Source of the DNA: Pseudomonas oryzihabitans
GTDB taxonomy: Bacteria > Pseudomonadota > Gammaproteobacteria > Pseudomonadales > Pseudomonadaceae
Reading direction: 5' to 3'
Length of the DNA: 64,000 nucleotides
Assembly: GCF_006384975.1 (NCBI RefSeq)
Contig: NZ_CP021645.1
Coordinates: forward strand, 1,206,001-1,270,000
Below, one piece after another: positions 1-8,498 of this stretch. The translations under genes were made by a program, and so were the position numbers. Numbering within the stretch: position 1 is the first letter of the stretch; the number at the start of each line of letters is the position of its first letter. The notes under the pieces are model-generated. The model was not told where the DNA came from. It searched no databases and saw nothing but the letters and a program-made list of their open reading frames with translations.

Positions 1-702
1 AACCAATACTGCCAAACCAGCTGCTTGTAGGTAAAAATCAACATTTCCCAGAGCGTAGGCGCTAGATAACCCCATGGGCGACAGTATGAGTGCAGCAAAA
101 AGCAGCGAAACTGATAGCCCTTCCAAGCCTTTGAAGCGGGCTCCGACGGATTTCATGAGCAAAATATAACTACCCCAGCCAACAGCAGCCCCTAATGCAA
201 GGAAAACTCCCTGGACAGTGGCAACCCAAGCCGTTCCGTTATAGGCAATCATGATTACGCCTATCAGTGAAATAATAGGCCACACAATCATCCTTATTCT
301 TGCCGCGCTCATTACAGCAACGCATATAGGACCTAGAAAATTAATTGAAATAACCAACCCAAGAGGAGCATACAAGACGGCCTCAAAGATACATGTCGTC
401 ATTAAAGCCATTGCAGCGCCCAACGCAAACGAACACAGCCATTGCTGAGCTGAAAAATGTCGAAAATTAGGCCTCGCAATGAGCAAAACAACCGCCGCTG
501 CAAAGCACAACCTCATCCAAGTAGTAGCAAAACTTCCAAACTGCTGCAGCGTGCCTACTGATAGAGAAACACCAAGCTGAATACTTATCATTGAAGCCAG
601 ACAAAAAACTACCGCCACACGCCTATTCTTAACCAATTCATCAAGAAGATAGAGCAAGCCGCCCCTACGAATATCTATTTCGCTTATTTCGTTCTCGCTC
701 AT
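1..702 (-). CDS. EamA/RhtA-type inner-membrane exporter (partial, C-terminus outside window)
   Basis: The reading frame is open from an ATG at 700-702 down to base 1, giving 234 visible residues; the C-terminus lies outside the window. The protein is very hydrophobic, with about seven membrane segments visible after a roughly 28-residue polar N-terminus. The stretch around PLGLVISINFLGP resembles the RhtA branch of the DMT/EamA superfamily, whose members export threonine, homoserine or other amino-acid-like metabolites. It is divergent from the LysR gene at 945, the usual arrangement of an exporter with its own regulator. Base composition is clearly more AT-rich than the genes after 2.6 kb, suggesting acquisition. 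Substrate is unknown. Confidence 0.8.
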   Translation of the reverse strand, partial: MSENEISEIDIRRGGLLYLLDELVKNRRVAVVFCLASMISIQLGVSLSVGTLQQFGSFATTWMRLCFAAAVVLLIARPNFRHFSAQQWLCSFALGAAMALMTTCIFEAVLYAPLGLVISINFLGPICVAVMSAARIRMIVWPIISLIGVIMIAYNGTAWVATVQGVFLALGAAVGWGSYILLMKSVGARFKGLEGLSVSLLFAALILSPMGLSSAYALGNVDFYLQAAGLAVLV

Positions 703-944
703 AGGATCACTCTTTAATTCGATTTGAATTCACCAGTTCATTCTCGCCAATTGCGCAGATCCCATGCATTGCAGCGCGAGTTCTCAGGACGCCCACAAAC
801 GTTAATAGCCTCCCCAAAAATCGTCCATCAAGTTTTTCTTAACAACCTATAAGCAAGCCTAATAAACACCCGTAACCTATGGCGCACCTGCTTAGGCATG
901 AGGTATGCTGACAGCAGCAGATCTCTACGCACAGACATAAGCTT

Positions 945-1838
945 ATGCATAACGACATAGACAATGATTTGTTACGCACCTTTTTAACAATTGTAGAAAC
1001 AGGCTCTTTTAGCCGAGCTGCGGATGTACTGCATAAAACACAAGCAGCGCTGAGCCTGCAGATCAAACGACTGGAGTCTGACTTGGGCGTCAAGCTGCTA
1101 GAAAGGTCTACAAAGGGTGTTTACCCTACCGAGGCAGGGAATAACCTGAAGCCTTATGCTATTGAGTCGCTAAAATTAAGTGACACCATAAAGAGCGTCA
1201 TTGAAGGGAAAAAGATATCAACAGTGATTCGTGTAGGACTACTCGAGGATATTGCTCTGGGGGCATTACCTCATGTGATGCAAAGATTCATAAAGTCCAA
1301 CCCGAACGTCAAGATAGAAATCACCGTTAGTGACAGCCAAAACATGTCCAAAATGCTAAAAGACCGGCAATTGGACATTGTCATAGCCGATAGAAACCAT
1401 GTAGATGCAAAGCCTAGTTTTTGCTGGCAGGAAAAGCTGGTCTGGATTTGCGCTTACGATTATCAACCACCCAAAACCGGGCCCGTTCCCGTTATCGCTT
1501 TCGGTAAAAACTGCCCATGGCAAGAGCAAGCCTTTAAGGCATTAGACTCAATGAATACGCCTTGGGAGATTATCCTCAACAGCTCGAATCTGAGCGCGAT
1601 CAACTCCGCGGTGGAAGCAGGAATAGGAATCTCCTTTGGATTAAACTACAGCGTCGTGCGTAGCAACCTCAGAGTACTCAGCACTGCAGACGGCTTCGCC
1701 GATATTGAACCTGTTGAACTAGGAATTTATGTGAATGACAGGAGCAACATTTCAGATCAACTAGGCAAAATATTTGAAATCGTATGTGGAGAACTTATCG
1801 ATAGCCGTATTTTTACGGGGAACTCTGCTGATCAATAA
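945..1838 (+). CDS. LysR-family transcriptional regulator
   Basis: The 297-residue product has the LysR layout: an N-terminal winged helix-turn-helix (about residues 8-66, with SFSRAADVLHKTQAALSLQ as the recognition region) and a periplasmic-binding-like effector domain from about residue 90. It is divergent from the EamA exporter gene across a 242-bp shared intergenic region, so it probably controls that exporter. Codon use is AT-rich like the exporter and unlike the rest of the window. The effector cannot be inferred. Confidence 0.9.
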   Translation: MHNDIDNDLLRTFLTIVETGSFSRAADVLHKTQAALSLQIKRLESDLGVKLLERSTKGVYPTEAGNNLKPYAIESLKLSDTIKSVIEGKKISTVIRVGLLEDIALGALPHVMQRFIKSNPNVKIEITVSDSQNMSKMLKDRQLDIVIADRNHVDAKPSFCWQEKLVWICAYDYQPPKTGPVPVIAFGKNCPWQEQAFKALDSMNTPWEIILNSSNLSAINSAVEAGIGISFGLNYSVVRSNLRVLSTADGFADIEPVELGIYVNDRSNISDQLGKIFEIVCGELIDSRIFTGNSADQ

Positions 1839-2348
1839 TGCTTTGGGATTTTGTCCGAACAGCCAACATTTCGACGGCGTTCGATGTAGATCAAAGCGCC
1901 AGTGCTTTAAAATGCCGGCCCGCCTAGCTGGGTACGGCCTCCCTGAGTAGGCCGATAGAGGCGTATCTGCTCTGCTGCCGCTTCATCGAACCGGTTAAGG
2001 GCTACTGGCAGGTTTCATGGAGAACGACGAGCGATCCCCGTTGCGGGAACCTGGTAGGCAAGCGGCGTCGTCACAGCGCAGCTCATTGCTACCTACTCCA
2101 TCTTAAACGCCGCCGCGACGAACAAGGTCTATCTAGCCTTCTATGCCAAACTGATCGAGATCGCGGCGGGGCATCCCTGGCCCGAGCTGGCCGATCCCTA
2201 GATCCATCAGATCCTGGCCCGACGCATCCAGCAGTCAAAAGATCATCAAGATCTCTATTTCGATACTTGCCGAAGAGGCAGTTGCAACCCCTTGGCTGAT
2301 GCCTTTCGGTCGGGCTACGACCACCTCAGCGCACTCTTCGATGCTGTT

Positions 2349-2431
2349 TGATCGCGGCCATGGGCCGCTCCTACGGATATATCGGACCCTGTAGGAGCGG
2401 TCGTGGCGGCGGACTGCTACGCCCGCGATCA
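2349..2431. repeat. REP/REPIN-like palindrome
   Basis: Two inverted copies of a GATCGCGG...CCGCTCCTAC-type unit face each other: TGATCGCGG at 2349 with CCGCTCCTAC near 2366-2375, then GTAGGAGCGG at 2391-2400 with CGCGATCA at 2424-2431. The GTAGGAGCGG head is typical of dispersed extragenic palindromes in Pseudomonas. Confidence 0.6.
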
Positions 2432-2533
2432 GGACCAGAATCGCCAAAGGAGCTTTCCTCTCGCCAACCCTTTCCCGGTGGTAGGCGTCCTTGCGCCCTT
2501 CGATTACAACTGCGCTTGCCACATCCGGTATTA

Positions 2534-2543
2534 TGGTATACCA
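2534..2543. promoter_or_regulatory. GntR (FadR-type) operator candidate 1
   Basis: Perfect palindrome TGGTATACCA, about 90 bp before the monooxygenase start. It is one of five matching sites in the cluster and resembles the known ExuR/UxuR (GntR, FadR subfamily) recognition core. It is presumed to bind the GntR protein encoded at 7333-8088. Confidence 0.65.
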
Positions 2544-2633
2544 ATATGAAAAGAGACGGATTCTAGCCGTCGTAGACCACTAACAACAGCACTCGCGCCC
2601 GCCGCCAGGGTGGACGACAAGAGGTAGGCACCT

Positions 2634-3671
2634 ATGAAGTTTTCCCTGTTCGTGCACATGGAACGCTGGGACGACAGCGTCAGTCATCGGCAGCTATTCG
2701 AAGAGCTCACCGAGCTGACGCTGTTGGCTGAAGCCGGTGGCTTCTGCACCGTCTGGGTCGGCGAGCACCACGCCATGGAGTACACCATCTCCCCCAGCCC
2801 CATGCCCATCCTGGCCTATCTCGCCGCCCGTACCTCGACCATCCGCCTGGGCGCCGGCACCCTGATCGCGCCCTTCTGGCATCCCCTGCGCGCCGCCGGC
2901 GAATGCGCCCTGCTCGACGTGATCAGCGAAGGACGCATGGAAGTGGGCCTGGCGCGCGGCGCCTACCAGGTGGAATTCGACCGCATGGCCGGCGGCCTGC
3001 CCGCCACCGCCGGCGGCAAGCACCTGCGCGAACTGGTCCCCGCCTTGCGCAAGCTCTGGGAAGGTGACTACGCCCATGACGGCGAGATCTGGCAATTCCC
3101 CACCTCCACCAGCGTGCCCAAGCCGGTTGGCACCCCGCCGATCTGGATCGCCGCGCGCGACCCCGACTCGCACAATTTCGCCGTCGCCAATGGCTGCAAC
3201 ATCATGGTCACGCCCCTGATGAAGGGCGACGAGGAAGTGGTCGACCTCAAGCACAAGTTCGACAGCGCCCTGGCCAACAACCCCGGCGTCGCCCGGCCCA
3301 AGTTGATGGTGCTGCGCCACACCCATGTGCACGCCAAGGAGGAATCCGAGGGCTGGAAGATCGGCGCCCAGGCCATCGGCCGCTTCTACCGCACCTTCGA
3401 TGCCTGGTTCGGCAACAAGGAAACCCCGGTCAATGGCTTCCTCGCGCCGAGCCCGGAAGAGAAGTTCGCCGGCCGTCCCGAGTTCGAACTGGAGAACATC
3501 CGCAAGAACACGATGATCGGCACCCCAGAGGAAGTGATCGCCCGCCTGCGTCACTACGAAGAACTGGGCGTCGATGAATTCAGCTTCTGGTGCGACAACA
3601 GCCTGCCCTTCGCCGAGAAGAAGAAATCGCTGCAGCTGTTCATCGACCAGGTGGCGCCGGCCTTCGCCTGA
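2634..3671 (+). CDS. LLM-class (luciferase-like) flavin-dependent monooxygenase
   Basis: The 345-residue protein has the bacterial luciferase-like TIM-barrel signature: KFSLFVHMERW at the N-terminus, WVGEHH near residue 41, and the RLGAGTLIAPFWHPLRAA segment. Such enzymes use FMNH2 delivered by a separate reductase plus O2 to hydroxylate or cleave substrates; RutA and the pyridine-opening PyrA are examples. A flavin reductase is encoded in the same regulon (6694-7179). The start is supported by GAGG upstream. It appears to be its own transcription unit, with an operator palindrome at 2534 and another just after the gene. The substrate cannot be read from the sequence; ring cleavage of an N-heterocycle is one hypothesis. 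Confidence 0.88.
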   Translation: MKFSLFVHMERWDDSVSHRQLFEELTELTLLAEAGGFCTVWVGEHHAMEYTISPSPMPILAYLAARTSTIRLGAGTLIAPFWHPLRAAGECALLDVISEGRMEVGLARGAYQVEFDRMAGGLPATAGGKHLRELVPALRKLWEGDYAHDGEIWQFPTSTSVPKPVGTPPIWIAARDPDSHNFAVANGCNIMVTPLMKGDEEVVDLKHKFDSALANNPGVARPKLMVLRHTHVHAKEESEGWKIGAQAIGRFYRTFDAWFGNKETPVNGFLAPSPEEKFAGRPEFELENIRKNTMIGTPEEVIARLRHYEELGVDEFSFWCDNSLPFAEKKKSLQLFIDQVAPAFA

Positions 3672-3718
3672 GCATAGAGCCGCCGGGAGTCGGTTCGTCC
3701 ACAGCACGCCCAAAGGCA

Positions 3719-3728
3719 TGGCATACCA
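3719..3728. promoter_or_regulatory. GntR operator candidate 2
   Basis: TGGCATACCA lies between the monooxygenase stop and the AA_synth start, 28 bp before the latter. It differs by one base from the perfect palindrome at 2534. Its presence suggests a separate promoter for the downstream four-gene unit. Confidence 0.6.
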
Positions 3729-3756
3729 TCATTTAACAGACATATCAGGAGTCACC

Positions 3757-4347
3757 ATGAGCTTCGAAATCCGCAAGGTCGTCACCTACCTCGAAGAGAC
3801 CCACAGCGAAGGCGGCAAGGCCACCGACAAGCCCGTGACCATGGCCGGTGTCGCCGTGGTCATTCGCAATCCCTGGGCCGGCAAGGGCTTCGTCGAAGAC
3901 CTCAAGCCAGAGATCAAGGCCCACTGCTCCGATCTCGGCGCCTTCATCGTCGAACGCCTGACCCGCGCCATCGGCGGCGCCGAGCGCATCGAGGCCTATG
4001 GCAAGGCGGCCGTGGTGGGCGCCGACGGTGAGATCGAACACGCCTCGGCGGTGATCCACACCCTGAGATTCGGCAATCACTACCGCGAGGCGGTGAAGGC
4101 CAAGAGCTACCTGAGCTTCACCAACAAGCGCGGCGCGCCGGGCACCTCCATCCAGATCCCCATGATGCACAAGGACGACGAGGGCCTGAGATCCCACTAC
4201 ATCACCTTGGAAATGCGCATCGAAGATGCGCCGCGCGCCGACGAGATCGTGGTGGTGCTGGGCGCCGCCGACGGTGGCCGCCTGCATCCGCGCATCGGCA
4301 ACCGCTATATCGACCTCGAGGAACTCGCAGCTGAAAAGGCCCGCTGA
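3757..4347 (+). CDS. Amino-acid synthesis (AA_synth, DUF1185) family protein
   Basis: The 196-residue protein starts at the ATG after the Shine-Dalgarno CAGGAG; the frame is open further upstream but that part overlaps the monooxygenase gene. The sequence (MSFEIRKVVTYLEETHSEGG... and a late FTNKRGAPGTSIQIPMMHK block) matches my recollection of PF06684, the poorly characterised AA_synth/DUF1185 family often found in catabolic clusters. No enzymatic reaction is established for the family that I can cite. Its place between a flavin monooxygenase and a hydrolase suggests it processes a ring-opened or amide intermediate. It heads a tight operon with the hydrolase, aldehyde dehydrogenase and flavin reductase. 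Confidence 0.75.
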   Translation: MSFEIRKVVTYLEETHSEGGKATDKPVTMAGVAVVIRNPWAGKGFVEDLKPEIKAHCSDLGAFIVERLTRAIGGAERIEAYGKAAVVGADGEIEHASAVIHTLRFGNHYREAVKAKSYLSFTNKRGAPGTSIQIPMMHKDDEGLRSHYITLEMRIEDAPRADEIVVVLGAADGGRLHPRIGNRYIDLEELAAEKAR

Positions 4348-4360
4348 GGAGAATCCGCGA

Positions 4361-5200
4361 ATGATCCGCTCTACAGACGCCAAGACCCCTGCCGGCACCG
4401 CCTTCAGTATCGCCGGCGACGGCAGCCCCCTCGTCCTGATCCACGGCGTGGGGCTCAGCAAGGAGATGTGGGGCGGTCAACTCGCGGGACTCGCGCCACG
4501 CTACCAGGTGATCGCCTACGACATGCTCGGCCACGGCGCCAGCCCGCGCCCGGCGCCGGACGCCACCCTCGACGACTATGCCGACCAGCTCGCCGAGCTG
4601 CTCGACCATCTCGCCATGAAGACGGCCGCGGTGGTGGGCTTCTCCATGGGTGGCCTGGTCGCCCGCGCCTTCGCCCTGGGCCATCCGCAGCGGCTGGAAG
4701 CGCTGGTGATCCTCAACAGCGTGTTCAACCGCTCCGTGGAGCAACGCGCGAGCGTGCTGGAGCGCACCCGCCAGGCCGAATTGGAAGGGCCTGACGCCAA
4801 CCTGGATAGCGCCCTGGCGCGCTGGTTCAGCCGCGAATACCAGGGTGCCAATCCGGCCCAGATCCAGGCGTTGCGCGAGACCTTCGCCCATAACGATCCC
4901 CAGGGCTACCTGACCAGCTACACCCTGTTCGCCACCCAGGACCGCTATGGCGCCGAGCGGCTCGCTAGCATCCAGGTCCCCACCCTGGTGGCCACCGGCG
5001 AACTAGACAGCGGCTCCACCCCGGAGATGGCGCGGCAGCTAGCGGCGCGGATTCCTGGGGCGCGCACTGCCGTGCTGGCCGATCAACGCCATATGATGCC
5101 GGTCGAGTCACCCAAGCTGGTCAACGCCCTGCTGCTGGACTTCCTCGACGAGGTCCTGGACACGGCCTCCTCCACTTCCATCAAGGGATACGTGGCATGA
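4361..5200 (+). CDS. Alpha/beta-fold hydrolase
   Basis: A 279-residue alpha/beta hydrolase with a full catalytic triad: the nucleophile Ser95 in GFSMGG, acid Asp216 in the GELDSGS loop and His244 in QRHMMP. The oxyanion region LIHGVGLSKEMW is present near residue 29. The start ATG follows GAGGAGAATCCGCG, 13 bp after the AA_synth stop. Its stop overlaps the next start in ATGA, so it is translationally coupled to the aldehyde dehydrogenase. It resembles RutD-like and 3-oxoadipate-enol-lactonase-like hydrolases, suggesting ester, lactone or carbamate cleavage; the substrate is unproven. Confidence 0.88.
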   Translation: MIRSTDAKTPAGTAFSIAGDGSPLVLIHGVGLSKEMWGGQLAGLAPRYQVIAYDMLGHGASPRPAPDATLDDYADQLAELLDHLAMKTAAVVGFSMGGLVARAFALGHPQRLEALVILNSVFNRSVEQRASVLERTRQAELEGPDANLDSALARWFSREYQGANPAQIQALRETFAHNDPQGYLTSYTLFATQDRYGAERLASIQVPTLVATGELDSGSTPEMARQLAARIPGARTAVLADQRHMMPVESPKLVNALLLDFLDEVLDTASSTSIKGYVA

Positions 5201-6678
5201 CCCTGCAACGCTTTCAGATGTGCATCGACGGCGAATGGAACTCAGCCCGCTCCGGCCGCACCTTCGCCAGCCTCGATCCGGCCACCGCCGAGCCCTGGGC
5301 GGAATTGCCCGATGCCGACGCCGAAGATGTCGACCGCGCCGTCCAGGCCGCCCAGCGCGCCTTCGAGGCGCCCGCCTGGCGCGGCCTGACCGCCACCGCC
5401 CGCGGCAAGTTGTTGCGCCGGCTGGGCGATCTCATCGCCGCCAACAAGGAAGCCCTGGCGCAGTTGGAGAGCCGCGACAACGGCAAGCTGATCCGCGAGA
5501 CCCGTGGCCAGGTCGGCTACCTGCCGGAATTCTTCCATTACACCGCCGGCCTGGCCGACAAGCTCGAAGGCGGCACCCTGCCGCTCGACAAGACCGACCT
5601 CTTCGCCTACACGGTGCACGAACCCCTGGGCGTGGTGGCTGGCATCGTGCCTTGGAACAGTCCGCTGTACCTGACCGCCATCAAGGTCGCCCCGGCCCTG
5701 GCCGCCGGTAACACCGTGGTCATCAAGCCCTCCGAGCATGCTTCCGCCACCATCCTGGAGCTGGCGCGGCTGGCCCTGGAAGCCGGCATTCCGCCCGGGG
5801 TCTTCAACGTGGTGACCGGCTACGGTCCGGGTGCCGGCGCGGCCCTCAGCCGCCATCCGCTGGTGCGCAAGATCGCCTTCACCGGCGGTGCCGCCACCGC
5901 CCGCCACGTGGTGCGCGCCAGTGCCGAAAACTTCGCCAAGCTGAGTCTGGAGCTGGGCGGCAAGTCACCCAACATCATCTTCGCCGACGCCGACCTGGAC
6001 AGCGCGGTCAATGGCGCGGTAGCCGGCATCTATGCCGCTTCCGGCCAGAGTTGCGTGGCCGGCTCGCGGCTGCTGGTGCAGGACGAGATCTACGACGAAT
6101 TCGTCGCCCGGCTAGTCGAGCGCGCCCAGCGCATCCGCATCGGCAATCCCCAGGAGGACGCCAGCGAGATGGGCCCCATGGCCACCGAGCAACAACTCGC
6201 CATCGTCGAGCGCCTGGTCGCCGACGCCCTGGCCGAAGGGGCCACCCTGCGCCTGGGTGGTAAACGGCCGGACACCGGCAGCGCCGGCTGGTACTACGAA
6301 CCCACCCTGCTGGAATGCGACCGCCATTCGCTGCGCATCATGCAGGAGGAAGTCTTCGGTCCGGTGGCCGCGGTGATCCGCTTCAAGGACGAGGCCGAGG
6401 CCCTGCGCCTGGCCAACGACAGCGAGCTGGGACTCGCCGCCGGCATCTGGACCCGCGACCTGGGCCGCGCCCATCGCCTGGCGCGGGACATCCGCTCCGG
6501 CATCGTCTGGGTCAACACCTATCGCGCCGTCTCGGCCATGGCGCCCATCGGCGGTTTCAAGAACAGCGGCTACGGCCGCGAGAGCGGCATCGACTCGGTA
6601 CTGGCCTATACCGACACCAAGACGGTATGGATCAACCTGTCCCAGGCACCGATGCCCGATCCCTTTGTCATGCGTTGA
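5197..6678 (+). CDS. NAD(P)-dependent aldehyde dehydrogenase
   Basis: The 493-residue protein is a full-length ALDH-superfamily enzyme. The catalytic Cys286 (GQSCVAGSR), general base Glu252 (LELGGKSPN), the VPWNSPL cofactor segment and the C-terminal GGFKNSGYGRE motif are all present. It oxidises an aldehyde to the acid, here probably the aldehyde released by the monooxygenase/hydrolase steps. It overlaps the hydrolase gene by 4 bp and is followed 15 bp later by the flavin reductase. Confidence 0.93.
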   Translation: MTLQRFQMCIDGEWNSARSGRTFASLDPATAEPWAELPDADAEDVDRAVQAAQRAFEAPAWRGLTATARGKLLRRLGDLIAANKEALAQLESRDNGKLIRETRGQVGYLPEFFHYTAGLADKLEGGTLPLDKTDLFAYTVHEPLGVVAGIVPWNSPLYLTAIKVAPALAAGNTVVIKPSEHASATILELARLALEAGIPPGVFNVVTGYGPGAGAALSRHPLVRKIAFTGGAATARHVVRASAENFAKLSLELGGKSPNIIFADADLDSAVNGAVAGIYAASGQSCVAGSRLLVQDEIYDEFVARLVERAQRIRIGNPQEDASEMGPMATEQQLAIVERLVADALAEGATLRLGGKRPDTGSAGWYYEPTLLECDRHSLRIMQEEVFGPVAAVIRFKDEAEALRLANDSELGLAAGIWTRDLGRAHRLARDIRSGIVWVNTYRAVSAMAPIGGFKNSGYGRESGIDSVLAYTDTKTVWINLSQAPMPDPFVMR

Positions 6679-6693
6679 ACGAGGTTGGCAGTC

Positions 6694-7179
6694 ATGATCG
6701 ATCCGACAATCTACAAGCAGGTGATGGGCGCCTTTCCGTCCGGCGTCACCGTGGTCACCACCCTGGACGCCGAGGGCAACCTGGCCGGCCTGACCGCCAG
6801 CGCCTTCAGCGCCCTGTCGCTGGATCCGGCCCTGGTGCTGTTCTGCCCCAACTACAGCTCAGCTACCTATCCCCTGCTGCGCGATGGCAAGGGTTTCGCC
6901 ATCCACCTGCTCGGCGCCGAGCAGCAGCGCATCGCCTACGCCTTCGCCAGCAAGGGCAAGGACAAGACCCAGGGCATCGATTGGACGCGCAGCGCCCTGG
7001 GCAATCCGCTGCTGGCCGATGCCACCGCGGTGATCGAATGCGAGCTGTGGCGCGAATACGACGGCGGCGACCACGCCATCATCGTCGGCGCGGTGAAGAA
7101 TCTCATCGTGCCGGAACAGGAGGTCGTCCCCATGCTCTATCACCGGGGCAAGATGGGTGCCGCGCCCGCCCACGCCTGA
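6694..7179 (+). CDS. Flavin reductase (NAD(P)H:FMN) family protein
   Basis: A 161-residue flavin_reductase-domain protein with the N-terminal FPSGVTVVTT and SALSLDPALVLFC motifs of the RutF/HpaC type. It probably supplies FMNH2 to the luciferase-like monooxygenase at 2634. I chose the ATG at 6694, which has GAGG at 6681-6684, over an in-frame TTG at 6685. It is the last gene of the operon starting at 3757. Confidence 0.9.
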   Translation: MIDPTIYKQVMGAFPSGVTVVTTLDAEGNLAGLTASAFSALSLDPALVLFCPNYSSATYPLLRDGKGFAIHLLGAEQQRIAYAFASKGKDKTQGIDWTRSALGNPLLADATAVIECELWREYDGGDHAIIVGAVKNLIVPEQEVVPMLYHRGKMGAAPAHA

Positions 7180-7204
7180 GGACCACGGCGCGCCGACGGA
7201 CTTA

Positions 7205-7214
7205 TGGCATGCCA
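7205..7214. promoter_or_regulatory. GntR operator candidate 3 (autoregulatory)
   Basis: TGGCATGCCA, a perfect palindrome of the cluster motif, lies about 120 bp before the GntR start at 7333 and just after the flavin reductase. This suggests the regulator controls its own gene. Confidence 0.55.
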
Positions 7215-7332
7215 AGGGTGCATGCTAGACTTCGATCTCATCGTACAGGCATGGGCTGTGCGGTCGTACGTCCCTTGGGGGAGTACCGCCGCCCCGGCCA
7301 TCTCCTGTGGAACCGGTCCGCCAGAGAGCCTC

Positions 7333-8088
7333 ATGAGACGCGCGCAACTAGACGACAGCTTCAAGATCACCCGTAGCCCCGTCACCCTCCGCGAGATGGT
7401 ATGCAACCGTCTACGCCAGGCGATCCTGAACTTCCAGCTGCTCCCCGGTGACCGCCTGGTGGAGCGTGATCTCTGCGACCGCCTGGGTGTGAGCCGTACC
7501 TCGGTACGCGAAGCCCTGCGTCATCTCGAATCCGAGGGGCTGGTGGAGTTCGCCGATGCTCGTGGTCCGCGCGTCGCCATCATCACCCTGCAGGACGCCT
7601 GCGACCTCTATGAGCTGCGCTGCGTACTGGAAGGCATGATCGTGCAGTTGTTCACCCTGCGCGCCGGGCCGCAGGAGATCGCGGCGCTGGAACAGGCGCT
7701 GGTGGAAAACCGTGAAGCCCTGGAAGGTGCCGAATTACCAGACGTCCTCGAAAGCGTGCAGAACTTCTATGACGTACTCATGGAAGGCTGCGGCAACCGC
7801 GTCGCCGCTACCCAGTTGCGCCAGTTGCAGGCCAGGGTCAGCTACCTGAGAGCCACCTCAGTGTCCCAGGCCAATCGCCGCCAGGCGAGCAATGCCGAAA
7901 TGGAGCGCATGGTCGCCGCCATCCGCAGCGGTGATGCCCTGGCCGCTCACCAGGCCTCGGTCGACCACGTCCGGGCCGCCGCCAAGGTCGCCCTGGATTA
8001 CCTGCGCCGCCAGCAGGAACACCAGGGCGAAGAGCCGCGCGAACTCTTCACTCCGCAGGTGCAGGACGAGCCGCGCATCGAGCGCTAG
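7333..8088 (+). CDS. GntR-family regulator, FadR/FCD subfamily
   Basis: The 251-residue protein has a GntR winged helix (ERDLCDRLGVSRTSVREALRHLESEGLVEF, roughly residues 36-66) followed by an all-helical FCD effector domain. The start at 7333 gives the usual length and keeps the operator at 7205 upstream of the gene; an earlier in-frame start at 7204 would put that palindrome inside the coding region. FadR-subfamily proteins are usually repressors released by a small carboxylate or pathway intermediate. Five TGGTATACCA-like palindromes in front of all units of this cluster make it the likely local regulator. Confidence 0.9.
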   Translation: MRRAQLDDSFKITRSPVTLREMVCNRLRQAILNFQLLPGDRLVERDLCDRLGVSRTSVREALRHLESEGLVEFADARGPRVAIITLQDACDLYELRCVLEGMIVQLFTLRAGPQEIAALEQALVENREALEGAELPDVLESVQNFYDVLMEGCGNRVAATQLRQLQARVSYLRATSVSQANRRQASNAEMERMVAAIRSGDALAAHQASVDHVRAAAKVALDYLRRQQEHQGEEPRELFTPQVQDEPRIER

Positions 8089-8131
8089 CCTCTTCCGGCC
8101 AGAGCCGGCCCCCGCGCGCCTGGCCCTGGGC

Positions 8132-8419
8132 TTACAGCCCTTCGACGATGAATATCTCCGCCCGCGCCGCCGTCTGGCGGTGGCCGCAAGCGTCCTGGTA
8201 CTCCGCCGAGCGATAGCAGGCCAGCGCCTGCTCGTAGGAATCGAATTCGATCACCACGCGCCGCGTGGCCCAGCCTTCGCCCTCCACTTGCTCGGCACGC
8301 CCACCGCGGGCGAGAAAGCGGCCACCGTAGCGAGCGAAGGCCGCCGGCGCACGCTCCGTATAACCGCGATAAGCCTCGGGATCGGTCACGTCGACCTGGG
8401 CGATCCAATAACCTTTCAT
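8132..8419 (-). CDS. DUF1330 family protein
   Basis: The 95-residue protein begins MKGYWIAQVDVTDPEAYRGY and contains the RRVVIEFDSYEQALACY segment, characteristic of DUF1330 (PF07045), a small dimeric alpha/beta-barrel family of unknown function common in catabolic operons. It is divergent from the RibBX gene and the two share an 80-bp promoter region with one operator palindrome, so it should be co-regulated with the monooxygenase cluster. Confidence 0.85.
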   Translation of the reverse strand: MKGYWIAQVDVTDPEAYRGYTERAPAAFARYGGRFLARGGRAEQVEGEGWATRRVVIEFDSYEQALACYRSAEYQDACGHRQTAARAEIFIVEGL

Positions 8420-8452
8420 GGCGACTTGCCTCTTTCACTGGGTCTTGTCTAA

Positions 8453-8462
8453 TGGTATACCA
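8453..8462. promoter_or_regulatory. GntR operator candidate 4 (divergent promoter)
   Basis: Perfect TGGTATACCA palindrome inside the 79-bp gap between the divergent DUF1330 and RibBX genes, placed to control both. Confidence 0.65.
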
Positions 8463-8498
8463 GAATACATAACCTTCTAGAAGCCCTGTGAGGACGTC

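Larger units (their letters stand above)
1839..2633. other. Intergenic stretch with a degenerate coding remnant
   Basis: No intact gene is convincing here. On the plus strand from about 2065 to 2345 one frame reads like protein (for example NKVYLAFYAKLIEIAAGHP) but is broken by stops near 2058 and 2200; I do not recognise the family. The rest holds a REP-like palindrome (2349-2431) and the promoter region of the monooxygenase gene at 2634. A small minus-strand open frame across 2235-2522 is not supported as a gene. Confidence 0.4.

Noticed and set aside
2694..3719. Long open frame antisense to the monooxygenase gene
   Set aside because: It is a shadow of the high-GC sense gene; composition is Gly/Ala/Val-rich and matches no family, while the sense frame is a clear luciferase-like protein.
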